From Basidiobolus heterosporus B8920 (lineage: Eukaryota > Basidiobolomycota > Basidiobolomycetes > Basidiobolales > Basidiobolaceae): a stretch of 16,174 nt of DNA. A model generated the notes under the pieces. It ran no database searches and was not told the DNA's origin. It saw only the letters and a program-made list of their open reading frames with translations. The stretch's first letter is position 1; every line of letters begins with the position of its first letter. The stretch is from positions 1 through 16,174 of the forward strand of contig JNET01028322.1 of the NCBI GenBank assembly GCA_000697455.1. The letters run 5' to 3'. The translations under genes were made by a program, and so were the position numbers. This document shows, piece after piece, positions 1 through 8,780 of this stretch.

Positions 1-41
1 AAGACTATCTCTAACTCTTCTCGATTGATTGTATACAATAG

Positions 42-395
42 CGTCACAAACTCGGCAAAAACCTCACTCCAGTCACCCTTGAAACTTTCGTCGAGTGGAA
101 GAAAAATAGAAAGGCTAAATTGGAGGCGGAAGCTTCTGCCGCTGTTAAGGCTAAGGAGGCTGCCTTCAAGGCTGGCAAGTCATCTAACATGAGTGGTCGT
201 GAATTGTTCGACTTCAATCCCGATCTTGTTAGTGAAGGTCTATACGATGACGATGATGGCGTATTTGATTTCTCCGCCTACCGTGAAGAGGAGGTGGCTG
301 AAGGAGTTAGCAACATCGATATCAAAAACGAGTCCTTGTTCGAGCAAGAGAATCTTGATGACTTAGATGATGATGATGATGATGACGACGAGTAA
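42..395 (+). CDS. TMA46: Tma46/ZC3H15 (DRG family regulatory protein 1) homologue, 3' part
   Basis: C-terminal exon of the translation-associated partner of the GTPase DRG1/Rbg1; the complex acts on ribosomes in the cytoplasm. The gene runs in from the left, so its zinc fingers lie outside the window. Bases 1-41 read as an intron tail: a CTAAC branch site at 12-16, then an acceptor TACAATAG ending at 41. The exon opens with RHKLGKNLTPVTLETFVEWK, which matches the conserved family segment before the DRG-binding C-terminal region. It continues through MSGRELFDFNPDL (family motif) to an acidic end. The tail DLDDDDDDDDE is encoded by six GAT codons, two GAC and a GAG (366-392), followed by TAA at 393-395. 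An acidic low-complexity tail is usual in the family. Family assignment is strong; the exact symbol is by homology to yeast Tma46. Confidence 0.85.
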   Translation, partial: RHKLGKNLTPVTLETFVEWKKNRKAKLEAEASAAVKAKEAAFKAGKSSNMSGRELFDFNPDLVSEGLYDDDDGVFDFSAYREEEVAEGVSNIDIKNESLFEQENLDDLDDDDDDDDE

Positions 396-864
396 AGTGC
401 TCTACATCATGCCCGCTCTGTACTAATTACACTACCTCAATAAACCTAAAAATGATGTATAATTGCACACTAACTCACCCCACATTTGGTGTTACCTGAG
501 TTGTTCGTAATATGTGTATTGTAATGGATTTCTTCGAGAAGGCTAGGCCATACAAATGAATGGAATGATATAAATGAGTTGATGGAAGTTCACAAGAAAG
601 CGTAAATAATAATCTACAAAAATGGCTAATTATGCAAGGGAAGGTCAGCAAAATGAAAAGAGGTGAAGAGGTGACAGTGACTTCACCATACTCTGACTAA
701 TCTATAATCGCCTTCATATCAATTTCAGTTCTAATGATATCCCCGGAATAAAGGGTAGATAAAGTATCGTTTCCGTGATGACACCAATAGGATGTTCTTC
801 GCATGAAGATACTAGTCGACTAATAATACATTGAAGTTGGGATATTTCCATATGATTGGAGTGA
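396..864. other. Convergent intergenic region between the Tma46-like gene and the kinesin-8 gene
   Basis: About 470 bp between two facing stop codons (395 on + and 865 on -). It should hold both 3' untranslated regions. Apart from the AATAAA at 439-444 for the + strand gene I see no gene, RNA or repeat. No canonical AATAAA is visible on the minus strand directly behind the kinesin stop, so that gene probably uses a variant signal. Confidence 0.6.
439..444 (+). terminator. Polyadenylation signal AATAAA of the Tma46-like gene
   Basis: A canonical AATAAA lies 44 bp after the TAA stop on the same strand. It is the only clear signal close behind this gene. Position and motif fit a fungal 3' end; the cleavage site itself cannot be seen. 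Confidence 0.5.
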
Positions 865-3848
865 TCAACGCCATTGTGGTTTGGCACTTCTTCTAACTGT
901 ACCACTGCTAGCACCAGCTGAAGTGGACCCAAACAGCTTCCTGGTGGAACCAGTTGATGTTTTGAGAATTCCATTCACCGGAGTATCTCCACCGTTGGCC
1001 CGGCCACGTGGTCTTTGCCCACTGCCAATTTCATTTAATGGATGGAACCCAGCACGACTGCGTCTGCGTGCACTATTACTTCTGATGGCTCCTCCACTTC
1101 TATTGGAATTAACTTGAGGCGTACTAGGCGAAGGTTTGGCACTATTGACAGAAATCTTGGATTTCAGGCTAGATTTCAGGATGCCGGAGCTCTTTTTAAG
1201 GGCCGATGGGAGTGCTGGTGGCTTGACATTAGGTGAAGGATTGCTCGAATCTCCAGATGGTGCGGGTTTGCTAGCTCTGACATCATTTTTGAATGGGGAA
1301 GAAACATCACGCTCGGTGAATGTCACCATACGAGTTCGCTTGACTGGACCAGCCGTTGAGCCATTACTAGATGTAGAATTGATACGAATTCGTTTGATGT
1401 TTTGAATTTGAGGAGAACTTGGCAATGGGTCCGGTTGTTCTTTGGGAGCCTTGACCACTTTAACTCTTGATTTGGTGGAGCTTTTCCCGGGAGACCGGCG
1501 CTTTGGTGAGAGGCGACGCATTAAGATGGCACGAAGAGGAGATTTTTTGATGGTGGATTTGATTGGAGATCTTGTCAATTTAGTCGGACGTGTAGATCTC
1601 AAGGTCAATTCGTTGAGATCCAGAGATAGATTTTCCGAGTCGATCTTGGAGGTTTCTGGAATACTCAGCATATCTTTTAATTCTTCTTCAACCGCGCCAT
1701 ATGAGGTAGCAATATCCTTCTTCTTCACTACCTCGGCAAAGACCGAGATTTGGGACATGTAGATATCGTTCAAGTAGGTGGTATCCATCCCTTGGGATTT
1801 CACCATTTCGATGCAGTCGCGGAGCCCAGCCAAACATGTGGCATTGGTTCGCATAAAGGCATGGACAATATGAGATTGACTACGGCTAGTACATTGATTC
1901 AAGACGACCAATTTCTCCAGTCGCGTTCTCAGTGATTCCAGATTTCGTGTTGTCATGTTTTGTATATCACTAACCAGGTTAATTTCTCTTATTGTGTCAG
2001 AGGGTATCTTAGGTGCTGCTCCCTGAATGAGCCTTTCAATCAGGTGGCGATGGCGTTTGTTGGTGTCCCAGGCATAATCAAGGCGGCGCGCAATGGCGTT
2101 TTTGTTCTCTTCAAGCGAATGCAAAGCGTCCTGAACCATATTCAGATAAGACTGCATGGTCGAGTCTCCATCGTCAGAGGTGGTCACAGTCATATATGTG
2201 TCACGCCAGGCTTTTAGCCCTTCGAGGCGTTGATGAGCGTCCATAAATTGAGCCCAGAGATTACCAATATCACTTTCACATTCATTGACCTTCTCATAAT
2301 GAATAGTGATCTTCTTTTGAGCCTCTTCTATCTGCTTGCGTTGAGCCAAACCGAGTTTGAAGCCGCTTGGTGGACCGTTGACTGATGCTTTAGGTTCGTT
2401 CTCTTTCTCGGTGAGCTTCCTCTTGAGCTCTTCTACCTCCGAACGCAAATCCTTGATGATCTTGACGTACTGCGAAACATGCATGTTAACACTCAATGTG
2501 TTCTTTTCTACTCGGTTCTTGATATTTTTCGCTCGATTGGCGTATTTCAATGTGTTATGGGTCTCATCGTAATAAAGGCTTGAAGGACTCACACACACAA
2601 TCATCACAGTTTTACAATTTCCACCCAATGAGAATTTCAGTAGTCGAGTCAACTTGCTATCACGATAAGGAATGTGAGCTTTTTTGGTCTCGTCGCAAAG
2701 GGCATTGATACAATTTCCGAGTGCTAACATTAAATTATTTCTCATTAATAATAGGTATGTGGTGATGTTTATATACTTGTGAACTTACCCAACAAGGACC
2801 TATTGATATTAGCTCCTTCTTGGAGCCGTTCTCCCTTGTTCGCGGTGACGGAAGCTCTCTCACTACCAGCCAAATCGATCAAGCTTAACGTTGCCATCAC
2901 ATAATCTGTGGTAATATTGGCAGTTCTAGGCCTCTGTTTGATGTGAATCTGCAAAACTGCATGGGAGCGGGATGAGGTAGCATTAGCTTCGGTTGGCGAG
3001 ATAGTACGGTTTCGATTACCACGAAGAATCATATTCATTACGTGCTCGACCTGACGGTATTTGAAAATTAGGCACGCAATTCGCGTAAGAATCGTTAACG
3101 AAAACTTACATCACGTGGAAAGTGCTCACTTAATCCAGACACCACGACTTTTTTGTTTGAATCTTCCCGTAGGGCAAGCGGGGGAGAAACTTTCCCATCG
3201 GATATGAGCAAGTCTCTAATTGTCTCGTTGTAAACTTCGAGATACGACAAAGATACCTCAATGGTTTTTTCATTCTCTACAGCATCAATTCTACGAAACA
3301 GCTCCTGCATAGTCAGAAAAATGATACCAGGGTTTTCGGGGGTACCGCTAATTGTGTGTGTTTTTCCACAACCGGTAGCCTAAAAATATATAAGCAAGGT
3401 GAGTGAACTATCTCTCATTAAGGAAAAAATAAATAGATCGTTATAGGATTGTACGTACGCCGTAAGCAAAGACAGTAGAGTTAAAGCCGCTCAAAACGTT
3501 CTCGATGAGAGATTTGCTGGTCCCTTCAAACACATCCTCTTGCGTGGAATCTTCATCAAAGACACGATCAAATACAAATCTTGCGTCTTTGTGGCGTTTG
3601 TTACTGGCGCCAATTTTGTGGGATGAGCGCATATCATCCGGTGGGTCAAAAACGATTACATGGTCGTCGATGACGTGAACCACTTTCCGTACATATTTGG
3701 AAGGGCCTTGTTCGTTGGATGTTTGAAAAGAAGTAGCAAAAGGGAATCGATGGTTGTTACTTGGAGGAAGTAGCGCTATTTCGCGTTCATTGAAAGGGCG
3801 AACTCTTACTGCGACTAAGATAGCCGATTCGCTTGAATCCGAAGACAT
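865..3848 (-). CDS. KIP3: Kinesin-8 motor protein (Kip3/Klp5/KIF18-19 family)
   Basis: Plus-end-directed microtubule motor that shortens microtubules; family members control spindle length and chromosome alignment. Four exons: 3848-3459, 3379-3110, 3050-2789, 2723-865, giving 926 residues. Introns of 79, 59 and 65 nt have donors GTACGT, GTAAGT and GTAAGT. The motor fills roughly residues 8-365. The P-loop GATGCGKT (130-137) spans the first exon junction; switch I is NATSSRSH (243-250), switch II DLAGSE (279-284), followed by [17 protein letters not shown]. The neck segment with [13 protein letters not shown] is typical of kinesin-8, as is a long loop 2 around residues 65-90. Coiled-coil-like stretches follow. 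The C-terminal ~250 residues are basic and Ser/Pro-rich, with CDK-like sites SPIK, SPLR and SPKR, as expected for a second microtubule-binding tail. The start is the ATG giving [19 protein letters not shown]. Family call is very secure; orthology to Kip3 itself is inferred. Confidence 0.93.
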
Positions 3849-4491
3849 GATTCAAAGAGATATGAAAAGGAAAATTCCTTTTGTTTAGACAAAGGGCAAG
3901 GACTGTTGCCTAAGGTAACAACGAAAGATGAAAATCTAAAAGGAGAGTCAACGAGATGTGGGTTGGCAGCTTGAATGCTAGATAGATCAACGTAAGCCAA
4001 TATTGTTGAAAGTTCCTCAACAGTTACTAAACGAGAATTTAGCAAAAAGCCAAAACAAAAACAAATACGAATCATACGCCAATGACAATGAATGATGGGT
4101 TTGATCAAAAGTAAATAAACAATGCCCGTGTGTGTGGGAAACAAATCAACTAAACCCTGTGATGATACCAACATAATCTTAGGCCATATCGTTACGAAGG
4201 TTTAATTTGAATGGCTAAAATTGTGCTTGTATCAAGGTTCAATTGAATTCAGTCTGTGAATGACATATGTTCCTTTGAAAATACGTGTGCCACATCAGCC
4301 TATACCAGCTTACTATTAGAATGTGCACCCAACTGCTCATTTCAGTCTACTCATAGAATGTGCATCCATATGGTGTGAGTCTGCCATTTAGTAATCAAGA
4401 TAGCATCTTTTATCCATCATTCCACGAGGGATTAGTTAAGCTTATATTTTGAAAAGCAATAGAATACGCCCCAATTGTATACCTCCGTGTC

Positions 4492-4507
4492 TTAGGGTTA
4501 GGGTTAG
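4492..4507 (+). repeat. Short telomere-like tract (TTAGGG)2TTAG
   Basis: The 16 bases TTAGGGTTAGGGTTAG are two and two-thirds perfect units of the TTAGGG telomere repeat common in fungi and animals. This is the longest of four such motifs in the window. It lies in non-coding DNA about 650 bp upstream of the kinesin start. It may be a telobox-type protein binding site or a relic of telomeric sequence; the sequence alone does not decide. Confidence 0.7.
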
Positions 4508-4583
4508 TGAAGTAAGCCACCCAAGATAGACGGGTAATGTCAGGGTGAGCAAAAGTGATACCCAAGAAGAGTACCCTCACGTC

Positions 4584-4619
4584 AGAATGAATCCCATAAT
4601 GAATCCCAGAATGAATACC
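4584..4619 (+). repeat. Three-copy 12-bp tandem repeat
   Basis: Three adjacent 12-base units, AGAATGAATCCC, ATAATGAATCCC and AGAATGAATACC, differ by one base each from the first. They lie in the non-coding stretch upstream of the kinesin gene. This is a small minisatellite with no assigned function. Confidence 0.75.
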
Positions 4620-4956
4620 AACCCTAAAATAGGGAATGTCCAAGAGTGGGGATTGTTCCAAACACCGATCAGGAAATCAACACCTTCTGGGCTTTGCAGC
4701 GCTAGTTGATTGGATAGTGAAAAAAAAGCCTAAATCCCGTAATTTTCGACACTTTCTTAATTTCCCAAGTTGCTGTATTTGGGTCACTCTAAGCTGATAA
4801 CCTAGGAATGAGATCAGCGATTATTGTGGGTTCCTCAGAAAAGCAAATTTATCTAAAATATGAGGATAAAATAATACCCATGTCAGTTACGTAAGTATTG
4901 GGTCATTACTGGTGTATTTTACAGGGTGAGTGACAGTAATAAATGATTAGTATAGT

Positions 4957-6056
4957 TTACAATAATGGAGATTGATTATAGCTAGGGGGTAAATCGGTGG
5001 CAATCAGGAGGCGGCTTTGATACTTCGGTGGGCGATCTTCGGTGATATCGTTGTAATTTGGTAACGTCTCAGAAATAACCCAGTCGGAATGGGGTTGCCT
5101 CATTTGATCGGGTGCAATTAAGATGGGGAGAGAGGTGACCATACTGGTATATGTCCCACCTACTTCAAGTTCAATCTTGGCGTAGAGTCTATGGGATACC
5201 TCAACGTACTCAGAGGATGCGTCACGATGCAGTCTTCTCGAGATTTTGGGGATTTGAATCCTGATTACCTGTTCCGTTTCGTCACAACCAAAGTAGTTAG
5301 AGACTGCATGGACTGACTTGCGGCTTTCAACTGTGGTAATGTTGGTCGGATCACTGACATCTGGTACGCGATACAAGGTGATTTCTCCGAGGATTACCTC
5401 GACACCAATCACATGAACTTGGCGATAGAGAGGAATGTGATGAAAATGTACGGGAACAACCTTGCCAGGATTCAAGTGGGGGTCAGGAATGGATATGTCG
5501 TAGGAGACAATATCTTTCCAAACACCTTGTGACTTGGTATTGAAAGTATTGAGCATAAAGGGATTAGGAATTTTCAAGAGATATAGGGGCTTTTCTGCTC
5601 TGAAGTTAAATTGAAAGAGAGGGGTTTCAGCAACAGCGCTAAAGCCGTATTCTATTTGGGCATTCTCTGCTTCTAGGGATACGGGCAGAGCAGCTGGGAG
5701 GGCAAGTTCGAATGGGTATGAGTATGTTCTATTGGTGAAGAGTTTGGGGGTTTTGGTTTGACTCAAGAAGGCCCATTCATGGTAAGCCAGGCTTCTTTGC
5801 GTTTTCTGGATACCTAGAGCAAACCATTTAGTTTACGGTGTGATTATCTAAATATGTCGAGTTATCTCGAAAACTCACCTCTATACAGTGTCAAATTGCC
5901 ACGGAACTCAAGGTGAATCCCGTGGATCCTCACAGGTGACGCTGGTACGAAGATCAAATTACCTTTGACCAGAATGATTGAATTGTTATCTTCTTCAGAA
6001 CCAGTAATAAAACGGTCCTGCATCAATTCAATCTGAAAGATTCCTTGGCTGAACAT
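4957..6056 (-). CDS. Alpha-arrestin-like protein with two PPxY motifs
   Basis: Probable ubiquitin-ligase adaptor of the alpha-arrestin (ART/ARRDC) type. Such proteins bind plasma-membrane transporters and recruit Rsp5/Nedd4-family ligases through PPxY motifs, which leads to endocytosis. Two exons, 6056-5879 and 5813-4957, flank a 65-nt intron (GTGAGT...CTCTAG) and give 344 residues. The N-terminal ~150 residues fit an arrestin N domain (MQDRFITGSEEDNNSIILVK, then the strand HLEFRGNLTLYRG). The C domain follows with a conserved-style KVVPVHFHHIPLYRQVHVIG segment. The tail holds PPKY (321-324) and PPSY (335-338), the latter seven residues from the C-terminus. The start is the first ATG, in good register with the domain. 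At 344 residues it is short for a fungal ART and closer to ARRDC size. Which cargo it serves is not visible. Confidence 0.85.
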
Positions 6057-6492
6057 GTTTGAAAGACGAGTTGACTTAGCTTTAGCAGGGTGTGGTTCTT
6101 ATATGGACTCTGAGAGTTGACTTGTGTAATTGTGAGTATCCGTCAACCAATCCAACAGTGTGTTTCAGGAAATACCGATAGACATGTCTTCAAATATGGC
6201 ATAGCAATCAGGCATTCCAACTGCCTTAAACATCGATTTTACCTTGGATTTTACCGTTCGACTGCGCTATCACCAGGCTGTACGGAATCTAAGGTCATTA
6301 GGTACGTGCCGATATCTAATACATACAGTCGCCTTTAAGAAGTATGTCAAAAGGTTCCCAATTTGGGGTTAATTTAGCCGTGACAACCAACGAAAGAGCC
6401 GATTTAGAGGGGAACCAATCAACGTTCTAATGCTCTAATGACTCAATTAATCAATCGCTAATGGTATTTCAAGTAATATCCTAGGATGTCAT

Positions 6493-6535
6493 CCGAAGTT
6501 GTCGGAGTGGCAAGAAACGTTTCGTGCAACTTCGG
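6493..6535. repeat. Inverted repeat with internal palindrome
   Basis: Arms CCGAAGTTG (6493-6501) and CAACTTCGG (6527-6535) are perfect 9-bp inverted copies separated by 25 bases. The spacer itself contains the perfect palindrome GAAACGTTTC (6514-6523), extendable to GCAAGAAACGTTTCGTGC with one mismatched pair. It may be a protein binding site or a hairpin. It lies in non-coding DNA between two divergent genes. Confidence 0.6.
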
Positions 6536-6655
6536 TTGTATTCCTTAGTTACGAAGGATGCCGTAGAGAGTAATAAGTAGGAGGTATGGTGTAATATAAC
6601 GAGGAATATTACGATGAACCAGACCCTTTGGGGTTAAGGCGTCAGAACATATAAA

Positions 6656-6734
6656 TAACATTAGAATAGTAAGAAAAGACCACTGGTATATAACATTAGA
6701 ATAGTAAGAAAGGCCACAAGTAAATAACATTAGA
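6656..6734 (+). repeat. Imperfect ~35-bp direct tandem repeat, 2.3 copies
   Basis: Copies at 6656-6690 and 6691-6724 both start TAACATTAGAATAGTAAGAA and then share a GRCCAC-like segment. A third partial copy with TAACATTAGA follows at 6725-6734. The period is 35 then 34 bases. Non-coding, in the arrestin/carrier intergenic region. Confidence 0.8.
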
Positions 6735-6764
6735 AAATAACACTAATGAGCTGGGTACTACTAA

Positions 6765-6843
6765 CTGAGATGATAGAACAGTAGGAACGCCTAGTAGGAA
6801 TGCTGCTGAGATGATAGAACGTTACTAACTGAGAAGATAGAAC
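6765..6843 (+). repeat. 15-bp motif in three direct copies
   Basis: CTGAGATGATAGAAC occurs at 6765-6779 and 6806-6820, and CTGAGAAGATAGAAC at 6829-6843. The first and third copies also share the preceding ACTAA. Spacings are 41 and 23 bases, so this is not a strict tandem array. Repeated sites upstream of the carrier gene could be factor binding sites or decayed duplications. Confidence 0.75.
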
Positions 6844-7326
6844 TTAATTGATAGTTAGAAATTCTGATCTCTTTCTGATCTCTAATATGGTCCCCATTTT
6901 TTTCCAATTCGAGCAAATGATATCAATTGGAACATGCGAATTTGGAACATACCGATCGTTCTAAATTCTCCTAAGCTCTAGTGTATGTGGATACTTACTG
7001 TGGATACTTGTGTTCTACGCATCTCACTAAGCTTTTTGGTTTAAATAGAATTCCATTTCCAGATTATGTCTTTTCATTGACGAGGGGTTAGGGGATGCTG
7101 GAACCTTAAAATAAACTAATCAAGGTTCAACAAAGGCTAATCAGATATTAGCCAGATATGGAATGCAGAAATCTACGCTTAGAGTTGCTAAAATCTAGAC
7201 GTGTTACTGGATTTTTCCAACCATTTCTGTCACGTTTTCGAGCACGCAGCCCACAGTATAAATTGTGGTGAGGTAGCTACTTACTTGGTAGCTACTTCCT
7301 ATCATTCCATTGTTCATTCAGCGAAG

Positions 7327-8657
7327 ATGCCCGAGCCTCTTAAAGATATGATCTGGATGGCTTTAGAGCCCATCCTCAAGCTTTTAATCAATGCTGGTAA
7401 TTAACTTTATATTCATCTGTCATGCATGTTGCCTGATACTAAGTAAATTTCATAGCTGGTGGATTCGCACTGGCCAGAGCTGGTATTATCACCCCCGCTA
7501 CCGCTAAGACCGTATCGAAGATCATTGTGAACTTTCTGTTACCGTCGCTTCTGATCGCCAAACTCGTTCCACATCTGGATATTGCCGAGATCAAGAATAT
7601 GGGTGTTTCTGTCTTGGTTCTCTTGACCTACATTATTATCGGTCTGATAGGTGGCCTCATCATGAAACGTTTCCTCCCCCTTCCCGAGGGTTTTAGGGGT
7701 AGTTTTGTGGCCATGAATGTATGGGGAAATTTTGCTGATCTTCCACTTGCAGTTCTGATGTCCATTGGTAACAGCCCACCATTCCTTCCTGGCGAAGCTG
7801 CTAAGGGCTCTGCTTACACCGCCATGTTTTACGTCGTTTTCAACTTCACCCTTTTCGTATGTGGTGGCTCAAGGCTTATTGAGAATGATTTCATCAAGCC
7901 AGAGGTACTTCCCGAGACCATATCTATCAAAGAGTTACCCGAAAAAGATGGGGATTACCCCAAAGTCGGCTCCAGCCAACTTAATGAACCACCAACTGCA
8001 GTAGGACACTTGGAGAGCATTGTTAGAACTCATGCCAATGACTCCAGCATTACCATTGTCGATTCCTCCAAGAACGCCCCAAGCAAGCCAAAGAAATCCC
8101 CTCGCCAATGGAAAGAGCCCACAAAAAAATTCCTGAAAACTCTCATGATGCCTCCTAACGTTGCTACATTCGTTGCCATTATCATCGCTTTGGTCAGCCC
8201 ACTGAAGGATCTGTTTGTTGTCAAGCCAGGAAGCGATCACGTGCCTTGCCTTAATTGGGTGTTGGAAAGTATTATCACCATTTCAGGTGGATACGTTCCA
8301 CTCGCGTTCATGAATCTTGGCGCAGCTTTATCGAAGATCAGTGTTCGTCGTGTTCCCAAGCTTGCTGCGATTGCGATCACCATCTTCAAAATGTTTATCT
8401 TCCCATTGATAGGTATTGGTTATGTTGAATTGCTAACCTACCATACCCCCTTGATCGACGCCGAAGATCGAGTTTTCCGCTTTCTTCTCATGTTTGGCGC
8501 GTGTGTGCCTTCTGCGACCACCCTCTTACTCTTGACTCAGTTTTACAATCCTACCGGCAAGGCCAAGGAAATTGCTGGAATTCTGGCCCTTCAGTATATT
8601 GTAGGATTCGTCACCATGGTTATTGCTATGGTATTCATCCTTAACATGTTATTCTAA
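7327..8657 (+). CDS. PIN-like / auxin efflux carrier family membrane transporter (fungal Ecm3-like)
   Basis: Integral membrane protein of the membrane transport protein family (Pfam Mem_trans), which in fungi includes Ecm3 and its yeast paralogues; substrates of the fungal members are poorly known. Two exons, 7327-7396 and 7456-8657, give 423 residues. The 59-nt intron (GTAATT...CATAG) has a near-perfect branch site ATACTAAG. Splicing creates LINAAGGFALARAGIITP, the conserved first helix-loop. An N-terminal bundle of about five helices (including GVSVLVLLTYIIIGLIGG) precedes a polar cytosolic loop at about residues 165-250 rich in Ser, Lys and Pro. A C-terminal bundle of about five helices follows, containing ACVPSATTLLLLTQFYNP, a family hallmark. 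The start is the first in-frame ATG; upstream in-frame sequence has none. AATAAA follows at 8747. Family secure; substrate unknown. Confidence 0.9.
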
Positions 8658-8746
8658 ACATCCTACGTGAATGTTTACTATATATAGATACATAGATACA
8701 ACTTACATATAACCTAATCCAAATTGTTGCTGTGTAAATTATCAAT

Positions 8747-8752
8747 AATAAA
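8747..8752 (+). terminator. Polyadenylation signal AATAAA of the carrier gene
   Basis: AATAAA on the plus strand 90 bp after the carrier stop codon. It sits just before the opposite-strand signal of the convergent TBC1D31-like gene. Confidence 0.55.
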
Positions 8753-8754
8753 CT

Positions 8755-8760
8755 TTTATT
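8755..8760 (-). terminator. Polyadenylation signal AATAAA of the TBC1D31-like gene
   Basis: TTTATT on the plus strand reads AATAAA on the minus strand, about 17 bp after the stop codon of the TBC1D31-like gene. It is only two bases from the plus-strand signal at 8747-8752, so the two transcripts probably overlap at their 3' ends. Confidence 0.55.
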
Positions 8761-8770
8761 TCACTTTACA

Positions 8771-8780
8771 CTAACCCTAA
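8771..8780 (-). repeat. Telomere-like 10-mer overlapping the TBC1D31 stop codon
   Basis: The minus strand reads TTAGGGTTAG here. Its first bases are the last base of the final Ser codon and the TAG stop (8777-8779) of the TBC1D31-like gene. The same 10-mer occurs at 4492, 12943 and 13628. Confidence 0.7.

Larger units (their letters stand above)
3849..4956. other. Intergenic region 5' of the kinesin-8 gene and 3' of the arrestin-like gene
   Basis: About 1.1 kb with no gene I can support. It should contain the kinesin promoter near 3849 and the arrestin 3' end near 4956. Visible structure: a pair of near-identical 14-mers TAGAATGTGCAYCC at 4317-4330 and 4354-4367; a telomere-like tract at 4492-4507; a 12-bp period repeat at 4584-4619. 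The open frames here are short, lack recognisable domains and show no splice-supported extension. Confidence 0.6.
6057..7326. promoter_or_regulatory. Divergent intergenic region between the arrestin-like and carrier genes
   Basis: About 1.27 kb between two outward-facing start codons (6056 on - and 7327 on +), so both promoters should lie here. No gene is supported. The region is AT-rich and contains an inverted repeat (6493-6535), a ~35-bp direct repeat (6656-6734) and a 15-bp motif in three copies (6765-6843). A short doublet TCTGATCTCT occurs at 6863-6884. No TATA box or known operator can be assigned with confidence. Confidence 0.5.

Noticed and set aside
881-2572. Plus-strand open frames opposite the kinesin tail exon
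   Set aside because: Antisense shadows of the kinesin-8 coding sequence; compositional runs mirror the Ser/Lys/Arg-rich tail.
3815-4174. Minus-strand open frame of 119 codons upstream of the kinesin gene
   Set aside because: It overlaps the kinesin start in another frame, has no recognisable domain or repeat of family motifs, and ends inside the kinesin coding sequence; most likely 5' leader and promoter DNA.
4236-4250. GGTTCAATTGAATTC resembling a tRNA B-box
   Set aside because: It lacks the full ANTCC ending, and no matching A-box, anticodon arm or acceptor stem can be folded around it.
4410-4661. Minus-strand open frame of 83 codons in the kinesin/arrestin spacer
   Set aside because: Its sequence is built from the 12-bp minisatellite and telomere-like tract (IHSGIHYGIHSD), with no domain; chance frame.
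7201-7326. Upstream extension of the carrier reading frame
   Set aside because: The frame is open but contains no ATG before 7327, and the sequence is not hydrophobic or family-like; the ATG at 7327 fits the family N-terminus.
8030-8240. Antisense open frames within the carrier gene
   Set aside because: Overlapping shadows of a well-supported coding exon with no homology signal of their own.
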